Positions 33,270 through 45,496 of a stretch of DNA of 64,000 bases are shown here, piece after piece. A program made the position numbers and the translations under genes. How positions within the stretch are numbered: the first letter of the stretch is position 1; each line of letters starts with the position of its first letter. The notes under the pieces are model-generated. The model saw only the letters and a list, made by a program, of their open reading frames with translations, made no database searches and was not told where the DNA came from. The stretch spans positions 11,188,062 to 11,252,061 of the forward strand of contig CM018031.1 of assembly GCA_008638375.1 (NCBI GenBank). The letters are read 5' to 3'. This DNA is from Nyssa sinensis (lineage: Eukaryota; Streptophyta; Magnoliopsida; Cornales; Nyssaceae).

Positions 33270-33815
33270 AATAATAGACTTGTCTCCCTGACGGACACTT
33301 TGAATGGCTGACTCCAACTCATACCATTTAACAAAGTTAGACTGTTGATAAATACCAAGTAAGTACGTCTACACTTCATTTGCCGTGGAATACTTAGAAA
33401 ACATCATCCAAATCCGGTCATCTACAGAGTTGTAGAATCTCTACTTAGAAAACATCATCTCAATCCGGTCATTCACAGAGTTATGTAACCAAGTTAGAAT
33501 CTGAGCATTATCACAATCCCAAGTTTCACATGCAGCCTCATACCCTTTCTTGGGATATGATGGACGAAGAATGAAACTAGATACATAACTCCACTTTTTT
33601 GCGGCTAAGGATAAAATTTTTCTTAACACTAGTTCAATAGGTGTAATTGACACTATTAAATTTGCAACTAATAACATAAATTTTATGATAAATTTGGTAT
33701 ATGTTCATATAAAAAGTGGTACCAATATATATGAATATATATAAAAAATTTTAAAATCTATTCTTAAAATATATACAATAAATATAGTATACAAAGATAT
33801 TTTATATTTTTTTAC
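33270..33815 (-). mobile_element. Internally deleted fragment of the Copia family found at 58-63 kb
   Basis: 33270 to about 33690 matches the gag start region of the element at 61.95-62.33 kb, including the translated block KKGYEAACETWDCDNAQILTW. 33735-33815 matches the outer part of its LTR ('aaaatatatacaataaata'). The leader that separates these parts in the larger copy is missing. A local duplication of about 60 bp ('acttagaaaacatcatc') lies at 33396-33480. The frame is not maintained. Confidence 0.8.
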
Positions 33816-34977
33816 AGATTTTTATTAAACTTATTTGATTATATTATAAATTCATAAAATCTAGACCTTTTTTATAGAGTTAAACTTTTATTAATTTTAG
33901 ACTTTTAATTTGATTATATTATAGTATATAAAATTTGAAGTCTTATCTTTAAATGAATTTTAAAACTATTGTTTTATTGATTTTATGGTTGAGTCATTCC
34001 TAAATGTCCTTCAAGTTTATAATATACATTCATATATAAGGAGAAACATTTCTTATGTATTCAAAAACTATACTATTCTTTCTTGAAATTTTATTTTTGA
34101 TAATATATTCACCCTTCCACTAAACCTAGAAAGATTCTAAATTATCGAGTTTGCCTTTATTGAGAAAAAAAGTATTTATATTTTTAATAAATCTTAAGAA
34201 AAATCAATATTACTTGTTCTATATAATAATATTCAATATTATAGGTAATATGATAAATTAATTTTTGTATAAACATAATCTAACAACTCTAGCAAGGAGA
34301 CAATATAATCATTAATATATAGACGATTATGTCAATAATTTTGGCAAAGTCAAGAGTGATTATTGTAAATTTGTCCTTTTTCTTTTCCTCTCTCTAAATG
34401 GTCAATTTTTTTCACAACCACTATAAAGGCATCTTTTTGTTTTCTTACTTTTAAATCCAACGTAAAACAAAGTTCACTAATTTTACTTTCTTTTCCTCTC
34501 AACTCCTTTAATTCAAATGAACTATAAAAAGCCAAATAATATTACCCATCTTCACCAAAGTTTGGGCTGTCAACGAGTGGAGCAACTAAAATTTCAAGTT
34601 TGACTTATTAAAATTATCGAATTTTAAATTATATTTAAGTTTAATTATTTATATTTCAAGCTAATCTTAGACGATAATTTAATTCAACTATTTTTGAGTT
34701 ATGTTCGAATAACTTAGTTTTTTTATATAATATTAAAGTACTTATTATTTTATTAAGTCAGGTTTTATTAGGCTCAACTCTGGTAGTAAAATAATCGAAA
34801 CAATCGTTATAAGTCCCACTTATAAAGACGGTTTCAAATTTTATGTCTATAACATAGTCTAACCTAAAAGTATAAGACCAATAAAAATTTAACTATAAAA
34901 GAGAATGTCTTAAATTTTATGTGTCTATAGTAAAATTCAAATAACAATCTAAAACTAATAAAAAGTCTAACTTCACC
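33816..34977. other. Intergenic, no gene recognised
   Basis: Very AT-rich with no credible frame. The last 21 bases (34957-34977) are the left target duplication of the SINE. Confidence 0.6.
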
Positions 34978-35162
34978 CTGCCTAAGGGTGTGGTCGAGCG
35001 GTAAAAACATTGAAAAAAAAATTCAAGCATCTCAAGTTTAAGTCTTCTCTATGTCGATCGTTCACAACTAGAGTTTAAGGGGTAGGCTTGGCTATCACAG
35101 GGAGAGGGACTTAATCTGATGCGCGTAAGTTGATCCAAGATACTCCCTAACCGATCCATCAA
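34978..35162 (+). mobile_element. tRNA-derived SINE with 21-bp target duplication
   Basis: The head contains GGTGTGGTCGAGCGG, a good RNA polymerase III A box (TGGTCGAGCGG). About 45 nt later AAGTTTAAGTC is a degraded B box. The body includes GGCTTGGCTATCACAGGG and ends in an A-rich tail. The 21-bp flanks at 34957-34977 and 35163-35183 agree at 20 of 21 positions, as expected for LINE-mediated insertion. The tRNA-like part is too degraded to be a functional tRNA gene. Confidence 0.85.
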
Positions 35163-35387
35163 AATAAAAAGTCTAACTCCACCAAAAAGGTCCATAAATG
35201 CTCCACAAAAAAATTCACTTCTATTGTTATATGTATAAAGCCAAACAATCCAACCCAGCTCATAACTAGGTAAAAATAAATGTTCATATCTCTTTATAGA
35301 AAGTGAGATTTGAATCCAAAACCTCCTCTTTGGAGGAGGCATGAATAGCCAACTGATCTATCTCCAGTTAGTTTATAATATTTTTAA

Positions 35388-35819
35388 AGATAAATTATAC
35401 TAACTTCTCCTAAAGTTTCTGAAATTACACTAACTTTCCTTACTTTACCTAACAATATATAGATACTCCCCCTCAATTCAAAATTTTTCTTCAAAATGAC
35501 AAAACTGTTCATTTCATGTTTTTTTTTTTTCAATTTTTAAAATTTTGACTATTTTTTTTTTCATTTTCTAAATAAATATTGATAAAAGAATCTTAAATTT
35601 ATTTTTATATAAAATAGAAATAAGTTATTTACCTTAAATTTATTTTTATATAAAATAATTAAAAAAATTAAAAAATACAAAAATAAATAATAAAATGGTC
35701 AATTTTGTCGTATTTGTATATTGTCAGTTAAAGTAAAAAATATCAGTGTAATATTAGAAATTTCAAAGAAGGTCAATGTAATTGTCAAAAATCTGAGGAG
35801 AGATAAGTGTAATTTACCT
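35388..35819. mobile_element. Foldback DNA transposon, copy 4
   Basis: Starts AGATAAATTATAC and ends GTGTAATTTACCT, with palindromic arms as in the other copies but a shorter interior (432 bp). The 9-bp flanks (35379-35387 and 35820-35828) agree at 7 of 9 positions. Confidence 0.75.
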
Positions 35820-35828
35820 GACTTTTAA

Positions 35829-38736
35829 TCATACAAGAATGGTACTATTAAAATTGTATTTAATATTTACATCTCTTGTATTAGAACACTATTACGATTT
35901 TATGTTAGGGCAACTCTATTTTCACTCCTCATTTCAACATTTGAGTTCCAAAAGATATAATTTTAATCATTAAAACTTAATATTTTGGAGTTAATTGGAG
36001 AAATGGAAGTGTGAATAACATTTCTCTTATGCTTTTATATATATATATATATATATATCAAACAAATCATTAAAAATATTTATTCATCTTTCATATATTA
36101 ATTAGAATTTTATTTATATTTAAATTAGAACTCTTATAATATAAATTATTTTAATATCATTTTTAAGTCACATTTTTTAATAAAAATTTGTCCCCCTTGT
36201 ATTTCAAAAGGTGAAGGAATAAAAAAAAATATATTTATTGTTTTGATCCGCCGAGAGTTTTATATATGTTTAAGTTTGATTCTTTAATTGAGTTAATCAG
36301 GAAATGAACTCTATCATTTTAAGTGTTTAATGCTAAAAAAATTAGAAACTACGTAATGGTTCAATAATACCGCTTATTCTAGTAAGTTTTACGAATCCAC
36401 TGATCCAGAAGCTTCACAAGCTCAAGCATTTATTTTTTTAGTTAGAGATCAACGTCTTGGGGCTAACGTGAGATCCGCCCAATGGTTTAGGATAAATATT
36501 TAATGCGTTCTCGTCTAGGAAACATTGACAATTTCAAAATTATTTTTTTGGCTTTGTATGGCAGCAGTGTGTGTTCTTTGAAAATGATTGCAATTAAACT
36601 TGAATTTAAAAAAATTAATTGACAATGTCCCATAATAATATTATATTTACTCTTCTTGATGATGAAAACACCGCCTTTGTTTTTATTAATTCTTCCAAAC
36701 TAAACCTTCCAGCAGGATTTTTATGTGGCTTAGATCATCTAGCCGCCACCTCAATAATAATATAAATAATCTGAATTTGGAATTTTAGCCCCAAAAACAA
36801 TGGTGTTAATTTTTTTTATTAGTTCTGTTTAACATTTGATGAAAATATTTGAAAATTTGATTAAATTCTGCTGGGTATAAAATTCAAGTTGTCTAAAGTT
36901 AATTGAAAACTTTTTAAAAAAAATTAATAATTAGATTTACAATTTTTTTTTTCAAATTCAAAATTTTTACTAAACAGGTACTTTAAAAAAGACTTTGGAA
37001 TTATCTGACTTACTTAAAAATTGTACAAAAAATATTTATTTTTATGAGTTGGTAGTGTTGTATTTATCAGATATCGTATTATAATGTGATATTTAACTAA
37101 TACAATATTGTCAACTAGAGGCTATAAATATTATTCAAATCTGTCAACTCGTCCTAACTTACATATTAATTAATATATATGAGTAACTCATTTAATTAGT
37201 AGGTCATAAACGAGTTGAGTAATAAAAAATTCGTTAATTTAATAGATCAATACAAATTAAGTATGAATGTTTAACGAGTGAAAAATAAAAAATAAATAAA
37301 ATAAAATAATATATATATATATATATAAAAAAAAAATAGGAATCACTCGACTTAGCCCTTTGGCGGGTGCGCTTGGAGGACCCTACTTACTAATTATTTA
37401 TGCATGGATGTCAGGAACAGCCAACTGCTTTCTTTGGGACCCTCCTTACTAATTATGAAGAGCCAACTGCTTTCTTTGGCACCTACTTACTGATTTTTTA
37501 TGCATGAAGAGCCAACTGCTTTCTTTGGGATCAGCGCTTGGGGTATATATATATATAAAAGAATATATATATTTGGTAAAGAAAAAATAATAAAATTTGT
37601 ATAATAGATTATAAAATAAAATTAATATTTAATCAATATATAATTTAACATCACTATATATAAATAAAATATAAATTAAAATCTTGTGATCCAAATAAGT
37701 TTAATTGGTTTTTGTTAGGAGCTTTGAATATTATTTTTTTTATAAACAATAATTAACATCATGATTCACTTAAGAAGATATCTAAAAAAATTTATTATTA
37801 TTGATACCATTATCCCTATGTGGATGTCTTTAGTTTCTCCATGTGAAGGAGATGATTTCTTTTATCACCATTGAATATTTTTTATTAATTTTTTAATTGT
37901 ATTCTTAACTTTTTTCTAGCTATAGTGTTTTGTCAAGTTTTCAAGAAATCCAAAGTAAAATAATTATTGTGATTATTTAGAAATATTTTTTTTTATTAGG
38001 GTGGAAAAAAAAATAATGAGTTGGATTTGAGTTGACTCGACCCGTATTAGATTTGCTTAATTACGGGTTAAACATGAATTTAACCCATTTTAACTCAACC
38101 CGTCTATTTTATTAGGCTTAGTGCCAACTCATGAAAATAAATATTTTTAATAAAATTTGTTGGTAAGACTATCATCACTCAAAAAGGAAAATAAGTTTCT
38201 TCGAATCAAAGTTTTAACAAGGGAAATGGAAATTCTCAATAATTCCTGCTTCAATTTCCATTTGATTTTCAAAATCTAAGCATAGCCTTAGATATAGTAA
38301 TTTGAATTCCCTCAATTTCATTTGTCTGATATGATGAGATTTATTATAGGTGAATCCGACATATAATTAGTTTCAATATGTGAGACAAATATGTCTTTTT
38401 ATCTCATCATTTTAAAATAAGATATGGTCTCAAAATTAATAATAAAATAATTAGAATAAATAAAAATTTAATTTTTAAATTATTTAATAATTAAAACACT
38501 TCATTTCACATATACTCGAATTTATAATAGCGTTACACAAATATATATATATATATATCTTTATAATATAGATGGCATATTTCATCTGCCGAATAAGGCA
38601 TATCTAATCTCTTGTTTTCTTTGGAAATGTTAGTTTAAGGTGACAAACGAAAAGTTCGAAGAAATTATTTTGGGGATGTGAGGTAGGGGGAAAAATTATG
38701 CACTTTTAAATCAAAGTCAAATAACCAGGATTCCAC
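35829..38736. other. Intergenic, AT-rich
   Basis: No gene recognised. An (AT)n run at 36036-36058, irregular direct repeats at 37379-37530, and sequences near 37135-37270 and 38020-38120 rich in 'actcgacccgt'/'acgggtt' words that look like transposon remnants without clear ends. Confidence 0.5.
37379..37530. repeat. Irregular direct repeats (three units)
   Basis: The core GCCAACTGCTTTCTTTGG occurs at 37420, 37462 and 37511, each preceded by a variable CCTnCTTACTnATT segment. Periods are 42 and 49 bp. Confidence 0.85.
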
Positions 38737-38742
38737 CACGTG
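38737..38742 (+). promoter_or_regulatory. G-box (CACGTG) upstream of the metallothionein gene
   Basis: A perfect CACGTG palindrome about 40 bp upstream of the TATA box. bZIP and bHLH factors bind this element in stress- and ABA-responsive plant promoters. The link to this gene is inferred from position. Confidence 0.55.
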
Positions 38743-38779
38743 TACGGTGGATTCGCACTGCTTATTTTCTAACCTGCAT

Positions 38780-38787
38780 TATAAATA
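38780..38787 (+). promoter_or_regulatory. TATA box of the metallothionein gene
   Basis: TATAAATA about 100 bp upstream of the ATG, which would leave a leader of roughly 75 nt. Confidence 0.75.
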
Positions 38788-38887
38788 GAGGTCCTGGTCT
38801 TTAGCTGTAAACACGTCTTAAGAGTGCAAGTGAATTCAATTTCCTCTGAAATCCCTTTCCCTTCATTCTCTTCCTTACCCAAAGAAA

Positions 38888-39637
38888 ATGTCTTGCTGCG
38901 GAGGAAACTGTGGGTGTGGCTCTAGCTGCAAGTGCGGCAGCGGCTGTGGAGGGTATGTCTTCTCTTTTCCCCCACCCAGAAAGTTTCTCACTTTCTCCTA
39001 GAAAATAGATGCAATCCATTTTATTTGATTTTTTTGTCTGAATTTCTTCTTTTTGTTTCCTTTGATTGGGTGGGTTTGCAGATGCGGGATGTACCCTGAC
39101 ATAGAGCAGACCACAACTACTTCAACCATCATCACTGGTGTTGCGCCAATGAAGACGTACGTATGATCACTTTGAATTTTATTCAATTTTGAATAAAATT
39201 ATTCTAAAAACTTAAGTCGTCTTACACAAAAAAATAGAGAGCACACTGCCGTAATAGATAGTGAGAATTACGTAATACGATGAGCGTGAGTGTAAATCTC
39301 AAAGAGAGTGAGAGTTACTGAATAAATATAAATCTTGCATTAAACAAGCAGAGAAAGACTTGAATTCAATATCTCTCCTTACTAAATTTTTAATATTAGA
39401 TCATCGGCTATTCCAAAATTCTAAGTGACTAGAAAATGAGTCTAACAATATATATACAGTTAATTACAAAAATATGTTATGGTTATGGTTTGTTTTGTTT
39501 CATAGATATAAATTTTTGAAAAATAAAATATGTATTGTTGCAGCTATGCTGAGGGGTCTGAGAAGAGCGATGGAGCAGAGGGAGGGCATGCTTGCAAGTG
39601 TGGATCAAACTGCACCTGTGACCCTTGCACTTGTTGA
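38888..39637 (+). CDS. MT2: Metallothionein type 2 (MT2), three exons
   Basis: Exons are 38888-38952, 39082-39156 and 39544-39637, all GT..AG, encoding 77 residues. The N-terminal domain begins [20 protein letters not shown] and supplies the type 2 pattern CC, CXC, CXC, CXXC, CXXC. The C-terminal domain is [14 protein letters not shown], with six cysteines as CXCX3CXCX2CXC. The two are joined by a Cys-free linker of about 40 residues rich in Thr, Glu and Gly. MT2 proteins bind Cu and Zn through cysteine thiolates in the cytosol and buffer metals and oxidants. Length and Cys spacing are normal. Having the Cys clusters in exons 1-2 and exon 3 fits plant MT genes, though many have one intron, so the 75-nt middle exon is worth confirming. 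Poly(A) signals follow at 39700 and 39725. Confidence 0.95.
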
Positions 39638-39699
39638 TCAGACAATTAAGGAGGGCCTTGATTACCTCAAACAAAGCAGTTAGCTATGGTTTAACATAA

Positions 39700-39730
39700 A
39701 ATAAAAAGTGTCTCTCTGTGTTGTAATAAA
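39700..39730 (+). terminator. Polyadenylation signals of the metallothionein gene
   Basis: Two AATAAA hexamers at 39700-39705 and 39725-39730, 63-93 nt past the stop codon. Confidence 0.65.
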
Positions 39731-40571
39731 AGTCAGCCATGGGGGGCTTCTGCTAATCCATTATCTAGTGTTTGGATGAGTAGATATGTCCTCTTAGGCT
39801 ACTTCAGTTGTCTGTGAAACTGTTGTTTGTATCTGCTTTGTGGGTAGGTATTGGTCTCATGTCTGGAATGAATTATATTAATATAATATTAGCTCCTTCA
39901 GTTTTGTAAATCTCCTCTCTTTCTGGCTGTTTGAATTTTTTTTTTTTTTTTTTGCTTTTGCGTTTTTGCCTGAGGATTGAAGCTCAGTGAGTTAGAGGTC
40001 ACGACTAATAATTGAGTATTTTATTAATAAATCTAATTAATTAGGACATTAAAAATCAAATGGTTCAAGTATAATTAACCATTTTCTTCGAAACTCTGTG
40101 ATCACTTGGTAATGAATGATTAAATTATTAATAAGCTGAGCAACAACAGTGATTGGTTTAAAAATAAGGAGAGGGGAGGAAACTTATTTTATGATTGGTT
40201 TAAAAATAAAAAAGGAAAGAAAATGAGATGGATGGAGATGAAGAATTTAAAAAGAAGGAAAGGAGAAAAAATGAGAATTTATTTCATAGTTGGTTTAAAA
40301 ATATGGATGAAAAGAGATGGAAAGAAGGGGACTTAAAAGAAAGGGAAGGGAAGGAAAATGAAAGGAGGACGGAGGAGACGGACTTAAAAGTTTATTTTGA
40401 TTTTCTTTTACAAGTGAGAGGAAATAAAAAAATAAAAATTTGTGATTACTCTTTATATATATATATATATATTAAACAAATGATTTTACACCTTACTCTT
40501 TCTACTAAGATAATAAAATATTTTTTTAATTTTTTTCTTTTTATTTTTGTCAAATAAGATGAGAAAATTAT
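39731..40571. other. Intergenic, no gene recognised
   Basis: AT- and purine-rich. A Lys/Glu-rich open stretch at 40228-40557 arises from A/G-rich low-complexity sequence, and I do not consider it a gene. Confidence 0.55.
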
Positions 40572-41022
40572 ATTCCTCCTCTCTCCTCTCTTTATAATTA
40601 ATTAATGATATCATTTTCTCTTCTCTCTCCTGTTTATGTCAGCATATTGTAAGAAAGGCTATCTTAATAATTTTAGAAAAAAGACTTTAATTTAAAGGCT
40701 ATGACTTTTCAAACTCCTTGGAATCAAACTGCATTAAGCCATTTTTTTTTCAATGCGACTCAACATTTTAGCACTGAGAAATTAAATACAAATTCCTCCT
40801 CTCTCCTCTCCTCTCTTTATAATTAATTAATGATATTATTTTCTCTTCTCTCTTCTGTTTATGTCAGCATAATGTAAGAAAGGCTATCTTAATAATTTTA
40901 GAAAAAAGACTTCAATTTAAAGGGACCCGCTATGACTTTTCAAACTACTTGGAATCAAACTGCATTAAGCCATTTTTTTGTCAATGCGACTCAACATTTT
41001 AGTATGAGAAATTAAATACAAA
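40572..41022. repeat. Tandem duplication, about 225 bp per unit
   Basis: Two copies starting at the CT-rich TTCCTCCTCTCTCCTCTC near 40572 and 40791. Each runs through TTTATAATTAATTAATGATAT and AACTGCATTAAGCCATTTTT to TCAACATTTTAG. There are only scattered differences, so this is a fairly recent duplication, located between MT2 and the 3' end of OEP16-1. Confidence 0.85.
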
Positions 41023-41336
41023 TTCTCAGTATCAGCATTGATTCATGAACTCCTGCCATAAGAATGCAGAAGAGACAATCTTGTTTCTTCTAGGTCAACC
41101 TATGCTCCTCAAATTAAGATAATACAAAGAAGTTGATTCCATGAGGGAGAAAAACTTTGCAACATAAAATAATTAGATATGGACCGCGAATTCATGGTTT
41201 TTCGGTCATTTTATCAATATTACAGGACGCCTGTATTTCTCAGAACCTGACAGATTCGAAGAAAAATGACAAGAGAGACATACAAACTACTTCCTTGCGG
41301 TCTGCAAAGAGGTGGGAAGAATGTCTAGTTTTTTGT

Positions 41337-44300
41337 TCAGGTGAGATAGTTGAGAAACTCTGCAGCAGTTGCAACGGCACCTCCAGTGATGGCATCCATT
41401 ACAATCTTGTCTCTGCCATTTTTACTGGCTGTAGATATCAGCGCCCCAGTCAACGCACCCCCAATCATTGCATTCTTCTGCAACACGAATTGGGAAATGA
41501 AGCAAGCAGAGGCATCAGCCTCAATTAAAGTTATATGATTTCCTTATTCAAACTCAGAATGAAGAGTAACAGAATACTTAAGTCATGATAGTATTTTCTC
41601 ATTTAAGCCATGATAAAATCCAATCCATCTGATGTGCAGAGAGAAAAGTTGGGGTAAGGAATAATGAGCTCCTTTGGAGGAAAAAGAGAAAAAAAAATAT
41701 GAAACTCTGAATTTTTCTCTTTAAATAATTGCCTGTATGCAAAGTATTTTAAGTTTATGAACAATTTCAGATGAATGAGGCATGCATATCCAGCCAACAT
41801 CCAGACAGGAAAATTTCAACCAATATAGGGAGCCGCATCTTTCTTCCCCCCCTCCCCTAAATGTATATACCCCTTAATCCTCTTGGAAAGAGGAATTGAT
41901 CTCAGGTCTCTACTACAATCAGCTAGAGAGTTACTAGCAAGCTAGCTAACACCTTCTGCAATGTTCATTTGAAGAACAATAATAGCATTCCTGACACGAT
42001 CTAAATGGAAAATGGAAATAACAATGACAAAATGATATAATATACTGAACAATTTAGAATTATCATACTGGAAACAGGACAGAGAATCAGCAGTAATATC
42101 TACAGATCCTATTCTTCACCTGAAGGAAATTCAACGGTGGAATGAAAATATTCAGAAATTCACTCAAGGAATTAGTAAATTACCCAGTCTCTGGTGCCAC
42201 GGATCCTCTCTAACCCATACTCTATTCCCACATATGCTCCAGCTGCTGTTCCTGTTCATGCAATAAAAGGAATTCTTACATTGATCCCTCTTTTTTTTTT
42301 CTTCCAGATCAAAGAAACCAGGCAATCATCCAAAAACTGCCAGGTCTCCCAAAAAACAATCTCTCATATGTTGGCAGATCCAATATGAATGACACTTACC
42401 CCAATATGCCCCTTCTTTACACATCTTCTTTAACTGCAAAAGGGCAAGTCCCGTTATAGGATAAGAAACATGTAGAATAATCTTCTGTTGCTATGTTTAC
42501 CATATAGCAATAAAATTGGTGGAAGTATCCGGGCAATTTACCCCGCCCTATTGAGAACCCGGCATATCCCACCCCTAATGGGACGGATTTGGGAAAGTTA
42601 TGTGAATCCCATTAGGGTTTGGGGTAAGGGCATCATACCCCGCCCCGCCCCAATTATATAAAATTAAATAATAAATGAATTTTTATTCTACATAACCAAT
42701 GTTTATAATGATATTTTTAGTCTTGGAAGTTTAGTCAAAGTTAATAAGTTATAAATTAGTAAAAGGATATAATACCATTCTAATTCTCCAATGACATGCA
42801 TATTTCTTATTTTAACACATATAATGCTTTGTTTGAATGTATTGATCACAATTAATCTAATCAAAATAAATTAATTAATCAAAATTTTATAATTACATGG
42901 GTACCCCGACGAGTCCCACCCCATTCCATCATGGGGTTTAAACAGGTTTGGGGGGACAATTTTTGTTCGCAGGGCAGGGGTTGGGGAAGGGCCCTGTTGT
43001 CATTCCTACCTACAAGACACTAGTCCTGTGGAACCCCTAAAGCATCACTTAAATTTCGTGACTTATATAACCCCTAGAAGTAGACACTAGTCCTGTGTAA
43101 CCCCTTAAAGCATCACTTAAATTTCGTGACTTATAGAACCCCCTAGAAGCAGTATGCTGATTTCATAATCTGTTATAGCTTTAGAGTTTAATTGTACCCT
43201 TATCCAATTATTGAAAAGGCAAAAAGAAATTGATGGAATTAGAAGAAACTAACACTTCCAAAACAATATTCATTGGGATCATTGGGCAAGGGAACCAACA
43301 AAAAGGATCAAGTATACTGTCTATCAAATGGATCATATTGGTTGATAGCCCCAAGAATTAACCCTTCTGCAAGCTGTATTTTGATGGTTCACATTTAATC
43401 GAGGATAGTAGAGCAGCAACCTACAATTAGATCCGAAGAATTAGCGTTTTGAGATGGTCTACGACTAGAAATGAGATACGCCATTCCAGATATTCATATT
43501 TAAGTCAACTTGAGGGTATCAATTACAGCCTCTCTAACAATATATAGATTCTCCCTGGAGAATTTGGAGTTTTCAGAAGATTTAAGGAAGGATCGGAGAA
43601 ACTTAGTTTAATTGTACAAGGATATTAGTATAGATGATAGTTGATCAAAAGTTGGTATTCCATTCAAGGGGAGCATATTTGGAGGAGAGAGACATCAGAG
43701 AACATAAATGAAGTCGTAGATAATGTAAGAAGTTCAGTTCTACACTTCTTCCTAGATCAACTGTGTAATAAAAATATTTCCTTACCAAAACAAAAATGCC
43801 ATGTCAGAAAAGCTTTTCATTAGAATGCCAAAATAGTATATGAGCTATGATTTTAGTATTACAGATATTAAACGAACTGAATCAAAAGATATGTTATGAG
43901 AAAGAATATAGTCCTAAATGTAACCTAAGAGTAAGCAGAGAAATGATCTTGTTCGGATAATTTCATATAAATTTGCATTTGATCCACCAAAGATGGATAC
44001 CTAAATGACCTTGAAAAGCTTCAACAACACGCCAATAGTTAGAAGTAGTAAAATAAGAAATGGGTTTTGTGGCAGTTTGTCAAGGTTGGCTATGCCTACC
44101 TGTGTAAACAATCAAATCTCAATTTCTTATTATTCACACAAACACATGTATATTTCAAAGCCATTGCTTGATGCTTGCTCCATGTGCTTCTTGACTAACT
44201 CATCTCTAGAAGGTTCAGATAGTCGCATCCTAGCATTCCTTTTGGCAATTTTTGAAACCCAAATAGTTGAATTTTAAAATTTCAATATAAGTCTGGACAT

Positions 44301-45182
44301 CACACTATTTTCATATAATAATTACAGTACTCAAAACTTTTGAATTTTAGGTCTGGGACAAAGAAGATGCCGCTGTCATAGCTAAGGTGGTCCTTCCTCT
44401 TTCTTCTTCTTCTTCATTTTCCCCGTTTCTTTTTGTTTTTATTTTTTTACATTTATGTTTGTGTTTTCCCTGAAGCAAGTTGTTTTCATGCCAGAATTGG
44501 GGTTCTACTCCCATCTTTAGATTGATGCAAACAAGAGAACATGTCAAAATTAATTTGATCCCAACCATCTCAGTATAAGAACCCACACCCACGACTTACA
44601 ATTCAACCACAATATCAAAAAATCAAATAACTGAAATAAGCAAAGACAACTCACCGAGTCCTCAAATTTGTGATGTGAAATATTCCCTGCAAAAAAATCA
44701 AGTTACATCAACACAATCAACATATTAACTAGATTAAGAAATACGAAAATTCAACAATCGATGGCAAAATTTGAGTTAATTCTGCAGATGAAAATGGTGA
44801 CATTAACAACCATTTTAAGTAATACCAAAACAGAAAATGAGGAAATTATCCAGTCGGATTCAATCTAGCAAACTCTCCCGAGTCCATAACAGGAAAACAA
44901 TGAATAAGAAATCTAAACCTTTTTGGAGGACATGATACGTTTCCTCTGCAGTTGCTTTCACCACTCCAACCTGAAGGAAAAAGAAAAAAATATGATGTGT
45001 AGATATTATTTAAACGGTGTAAAATCGATTAAACGATGTGTAAATTTGATAATGATGATGATAATTACGGTGCCGATCTTCAAGAAGCCATCGACGGTGA
45101 GATTGAGTAAGGGATTGCCCATGTCCACCATCACTTCCAACTTCGGAGTCGACACTGATCCTGAGAAACTGCTCCTAGGCAT
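41337..45182 (-). CDS. OEP16-1: Outer envelope pore protein 16-1 (OEP16-1), six exons
   Basis: Exons in gene order are 45182-45069, 44970-44919, 44686-44655, 42433-42400, 42251-42184 and 41477-41337. All have GT..AG borders, and the phases join exactly to 441 nt (146 residues plus stop), the usual length of the family. The N-terminus MPRSSFSGSVSTPKLEVMVD and the C-terminus ending EFLNYLT are typical of OEP16-1. Glycine-rich membrane segments include GAYWGTAAGAYVGIEYGLER and GGALTGALISTAS, as in the PRAT family (OEP16, Tim17/22/23). OEP16-1 forms an amino-acid-selective channel in the chloroplast outer envelope and has also been linked to import of protochlorophyllide oxidoreductase A. Exons 3 and 4 are only 32 and 34 nt, and the intron between them is 2.2 kb. 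The gene is divergent from TIM9. Confidence 0.95.
42434..44654 (-). other. Large intron of OEP16-1
   Basis: A 2.2-kb intron between exons 3 and 4. It contains a GC-richer patch with 'accccgccccgccccaa' words (42530-42990) that looks like a degraded transposon insertion with poorly defined ends, and the 67-bp tandem duplication at 43016-43149. No second gene is seen inside. Confidence 0.7.
43016..43149. repeat. 67-bp tandem duplication in an OEP16-1 intron
   Basis: Two units beginning GACACTAGTCCTGTG at 43016 and 43083, nearly identical (AAGCATCACTTAAATTTCG in both). Confidence 0.9.
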
Positions 45183-45496
45183 CTTCTTCTTCTCTTCACA
45201 CTCAACCACACACTGTTTCCTGAGTTAAGGAGTTCTTATTTATTTATGTCGGGTGTCGGCAAATAAGAATTTTATTGATCAATATAAAAGGATAAGATTA
45301 CAAGCCTTCGCGACAGGCTCACCACTGTTCAATCCTCTGTACTATATATATATCAATGATTGTTTTGTTTACAGTAACGAGGTGTAATGATCAGACTATA
45401 TGCAAGGTATGTCTATCAAAATGCCTTCCACCTCACCGCATTGCAGAGGTTTGTTGGGGATGGGATGGACGGGGACGGCTTGTATTTTTCTGCTAT

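Noticed and set aside
34981..35045. tRNA gene
   Set aside because: An A box is present but no acceptor stem or anticodon arm can form, and 21-bp duplications flank a SINE-like body.
40228..40557. 109-codon Lys/Glu-rich frame
   Set aside because: A/G-rich low-complexity DNA without domain, splice or promoter support.
42530..42990. hAT-like MITE with 'ccccgcccc' words in the OEP16-1 intron
   Set aside because: Composition is suggestive, but I could not define matching terminal repeats or a target duplication.
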